Below the pieces are notes generated by a model. It made no database searches. It was not told where the DNA came from and was given only the letters and a program-made list of their open reading frames with translations. Positions 21,217 to 22,813 of a DNA stretch of 22,813 nucleotides are shown here, piece by piece. Position 1 is the first letter of the stretch, and every line of letters begins with the position of its first letter. Origin of the DNA: JBDRGD01 sp043818095 (GTDB lineage: Bacteria; Chloroflexota; Dehalococcoidia; Dehalococcoidales; RBG-16-60-22); contig JBDRGD010000072.1 of assembly GCA_043818095.1 (NCBI GenBank), forward strand, positions 1 through 22,813. Reading direction: 5' to 3'. Position numbers and translations under genes: made by a program.

Positions 21217-22416
21217 ATGAGGATAGAAAGCCCCCGTTATACCGAGCGGTTCGGCTCGGTGCGGATTAACGAGGTCCAGAAAGTCCTGGAGTTGGACTCA
21301 GGCCGGAGCAAGGACACCCCGGTAGAGGAGAAAATCGCGGCACAGCAGGTAACCGAGGATGTCATCAAGGACATCGAGGAGAAGATGGTGATTGTCATCC
21401 CCACCAAGGACGAGAAGCTGAAGCTTTTCGAAGGGGTAATCAGCGGGGTGCCGCACGAATGCCTGATAATCGTCGTGTCCAACAGCCAGCGGAAGCGCGT
21501 GGACCGGTTCCGCATGGAGCAGGACTCACTGAGCCAGTTCTGTCATTTCACCCGACGGCAGGCTTACATCATCCACCAGAAAGACCCGCTGCTGGCGCAG
21601 GCGCTGGCGGAGTCCGGTTACCGGGACTTGCTGGGCGACGACGGACTGGTGCGTAACGGCAAGGCGGAGGGGATGGTGGCCTCCATCATCATGGCGATGG
21701 CCCTGAAAAAGGAATATATCGGCTTTATCGATGCTGATAACTACTTTCCCGGGGCGGTCTGGGAATACGTCCGCTGTTTTGCTTCCGGCATCAGTATGGC
21801 GAAGTCCCCGTACGTCATGGTGCGGATTCTCTGGCGCTATAAGCCTAAGGTCGAGGCCGGTATTTTCTTCCGGCGCTACGGCCGCGTATCCGAAATCACC
21901 AACCGCTGCATGAATGCCCTGATTTCCAGCAAGACCGGCTTTGAAACGGAGATTATCAAGACGGGGAATGCCGGGGAACACGCGATGAGCCTGAAGCTGG
22001 CGGAAATCCTGCCTTACGCGTCCGGCTATGCCGTGGAGCCCTACGAGCTGGTATCTATCTTTGAGGGTTTCGGGGGCGTGCTCCCGGTGGGACAGCCCGC
22101 TGTGGCCAAACAGGGCATTGAAATCTTTCAGATTGAAACGAGGAACCCCCATCTGCATGAAGAAAAGGGCGGAAAGCACGTACTCGTGGAGATGCTCCTG
22201 CCGGGACTGGGTTCCATTTACCATTCCCCGCTCTGCGAGAAGGATACCAAGAAGGTTATCATCGCCGAGCTTATGCAGCAGAACGGTCTGAAGCCGGGAG
22301 AAAAGGTGGCCAAGCCCCACATCAGCAACCCGCCCCGCAAAGTCGACCTGAAGAAGTTCAGCGAGATTATGGGGGACAGGCTGGAGTCTTACTCGGCACT
22401 GGAAGTGAAGACTTGA
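21217..22416 (+). CDS. mpgS: Mannosyl-3-phosphoglycerate synthase
   Basis: This 400-residue glycosyltransferase of family GT55 type transfers mannose from GDP-mannose to 3-phosphoglycerate. This is the first step to the compatible solute mannosylglycerate, which protects against salt and heat stress. Recognisable family features are MVIVIPTKDEKLKLFEGVISGVPHECLIIVVSNS in the GT-A start, GKAEGM, and the metal-binding FIDADNYFPGAVWEY. RILWRYKPK with RRYGRVSEITNR and TGNAGEHAMSLKLAE follow. Length matches single-domain MpgS; no fused phosphatase domain is present, so a separate MpgP is expected outside the window. AGGAGG lies nine bases before the ATG at 21217. The stop TGA overlaps the TTG of the downstream nucleotidyltransferase gene, whose product may supply GDP-mannose. 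Confidence 0.93.
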   Translation: MRIESPRYTERFGSVRINEVQKVLELDSGRSKDTPVEEKIAAQQVTEDVIKDIEEKMVIVIPTKDEKLKLFEGVISGVPHECLIIVVSNSQRKRVDRFRMEQDSLSQFCHFTRRQAYIIHQKDPLLAQALAESGYRDLLGDDGLVRNGKAEGMVASIIMAMALKKEYIGFIDADNYFPGAVWEYVRCFASGISMAKSPYVMVRILWRYKPKVEAGIFFRRYGRVSEITNRCMNALISSKTGFETEIIKTGNAGEHAMSLKLAEILPYASGYAVEPYELVSIFEGFGGVLPVGQPAVAKQGIEIFQIETRNPHLHEEKGGKHVLVEMLLPGLGSIYHSPLCEKDTKKVIIAELMQQNGLKPGEKVAKPHISNPPRKVDLKKFSEIMGDRLESYSALEVKT

Positions 22417-22813
22417 AGGTGGTGATTCTCATCGGCGGCGAGGGCACGAGGCTCCGTCCGCTGACCTGGAAAATCCCCAAAGCCATGGTGCCGATACTGA
22501 ACAAGCCCTTCCTGGTGCACCTGCTGGAATACCTGAAGCTCCACGGCGTGGACGAGGCGATTCTCGCCCTCGGGTATCTGCCCGACCCCATCCAGAGCCA
22601 CCTCGGTGACGGGGCGCAGCTCGGGGTGAAACTGGTCTACAGCGTGGAGGACCAGCCGCTGGGCACCGCGGGAGCGGTGAAACTCGCGGAAGCCCACCTG
22701 GACGAGCCCTTTCTGGTCTTTAACGGAGACGTCATTACTGAGATTGACCTGACCGAGATGCTAAAGCAACACCGGAAGGTCAAACCGAAGGTCAGCATCG
22801 CCCTGACGCCGGT
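22413..22813 (+). CDS. Sugar-1-phosphate nucleotidyltransferase, probably mannose-1-phosphate guanylyltransferase (C terminus cut by right edge)
   Basis: The reading frame starts at a TTG overlapping the mpgS stop (TTGA) and stays open to the end of the window (133 codons). It opens LKVVILIGGEGTRLRPLTW, the pyrophosphorylase signature loop, with IPKAMVPILNKPFLVHLLEYL. YLPDPIQSHLGDG, EDQPLGTAGAVKLA and the metal/sugar motif FNGDVI follow. Such enzymes make NDP-sugars from NTP and sugar-1-phosphate. Coupling to mpgS argues for GDP-mannose as product, but glucose-1-phosphate enzymes share these motifs. GGAAG lies upstream of the TTG; GTG codons at 22419 and 22422 are alternatives but would remove residues of the first strand. 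Confidence 0.85.
   Translation, partial: MKVVILIGGEGTRLRPLTWKIPKAMVPILNKPFLVHLLEYLKLHGVDEAILALGYLPDPIQSHLGDGAQLGVKLVYSVEDQPLGTAGAVKLAEAHLDEPFLVFNGDVITEIDLTEMLKQHRKVKPKVSIALTP

Noticed and set aside
1..22813. tRNA, rRNA, CRISPR arrays, insertion sequences, phage genes and attachment sites
   Set aside because: No tRNA-like cloverleaf, regularly spaced repeat, transposase, integrase or flanking direct repeat was recognised by reading both strands.

Overview
The window is GC-rich bacterial chromosome, densely packed with short intergenic gaps. The gene set suggests an anaerobic or microaerophilic member of the Chloroflexota, perhaps Dehalococcoidia-like. It has an iron-only superoxide reductase, a ferredoxin-ASKHA protein of the corrinoid-activator type, a soluble NuoE/NuoF/NuoG-type electron-input module, and mannosyl-3-phosphoglycerate synthase beside a sugar-phosphate nucleotidyltransferase. 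The taxonomic placement is inference; no rRNA or tRNA gene was seen. No insertion sequence, prophage, CRISPR array or attachment site was found.

Left part (1-7.7 kb): the first codons of a CcdA-type membrane protein run off the left edge on the minus strand. They are followed by a small exported DUF2680-like protein and an acyl-CoA dehydrogenase, both minus strand. A very long plus-strand surface protein with seven CARDB-type repeats and a C-terminal membrane anchor converges on an orphan PhoR/WalK-type sensor kinase. A membrane-anchored class I methyltransferase lies behind the kinase.

Middle (7.7-15.3 kb): a superoxide reductase gene is preceded by a tiny gene with a good ribosome binding site but an in-frame TGA at codon 3. 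Divergent from these is the ferredoxin-ASKHA gene. Next come a small SHOCT membrane protein, a polyprenol-phosphate glycosyltransferase and an Lrp/AsnC regulator. A tight plus-strand operon then encodes a ferritin-like diiron protein, a CoA-binding protein and a second ferritin-like protein, followed by a disulfide oxidoreductase of the dihydrolipoamide dehydrogenase/mycothione reductase class. A TTGACA promoter with a perfect GATAAT/ATTATC palindrome over its -10 precedes it. Together with the superoxide reductase this looks like an oxidative-stress and thiol-redox district.

Right part (15.2-22.8 kb): a minus-strand operon runs NuoE, NuoF, NuoG-N, DUF2905 and then a Ca2+-type P-ATPase. The first four genes overlap each other by 4-11 bases, and no catalytic subunit (hydrogenase, formate dehydrogenase) is present. 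The DUF2905 gene carries two compensating single-base indels. Diverging from this operon are mpgS and, overlapping it by four bases, a GDP-mannose-type pyrophosphorylase gene cut by the right edge. These two fit one pathway to the compatible solute mannosylglycerate.

Promoters close to the sigma-70 consensus can be read in front of many transcription units. Two of them (ccdA-like and lrp-like) place a nearly identical -10 six bases before the ATG, which suggests leaderless mRNAs.
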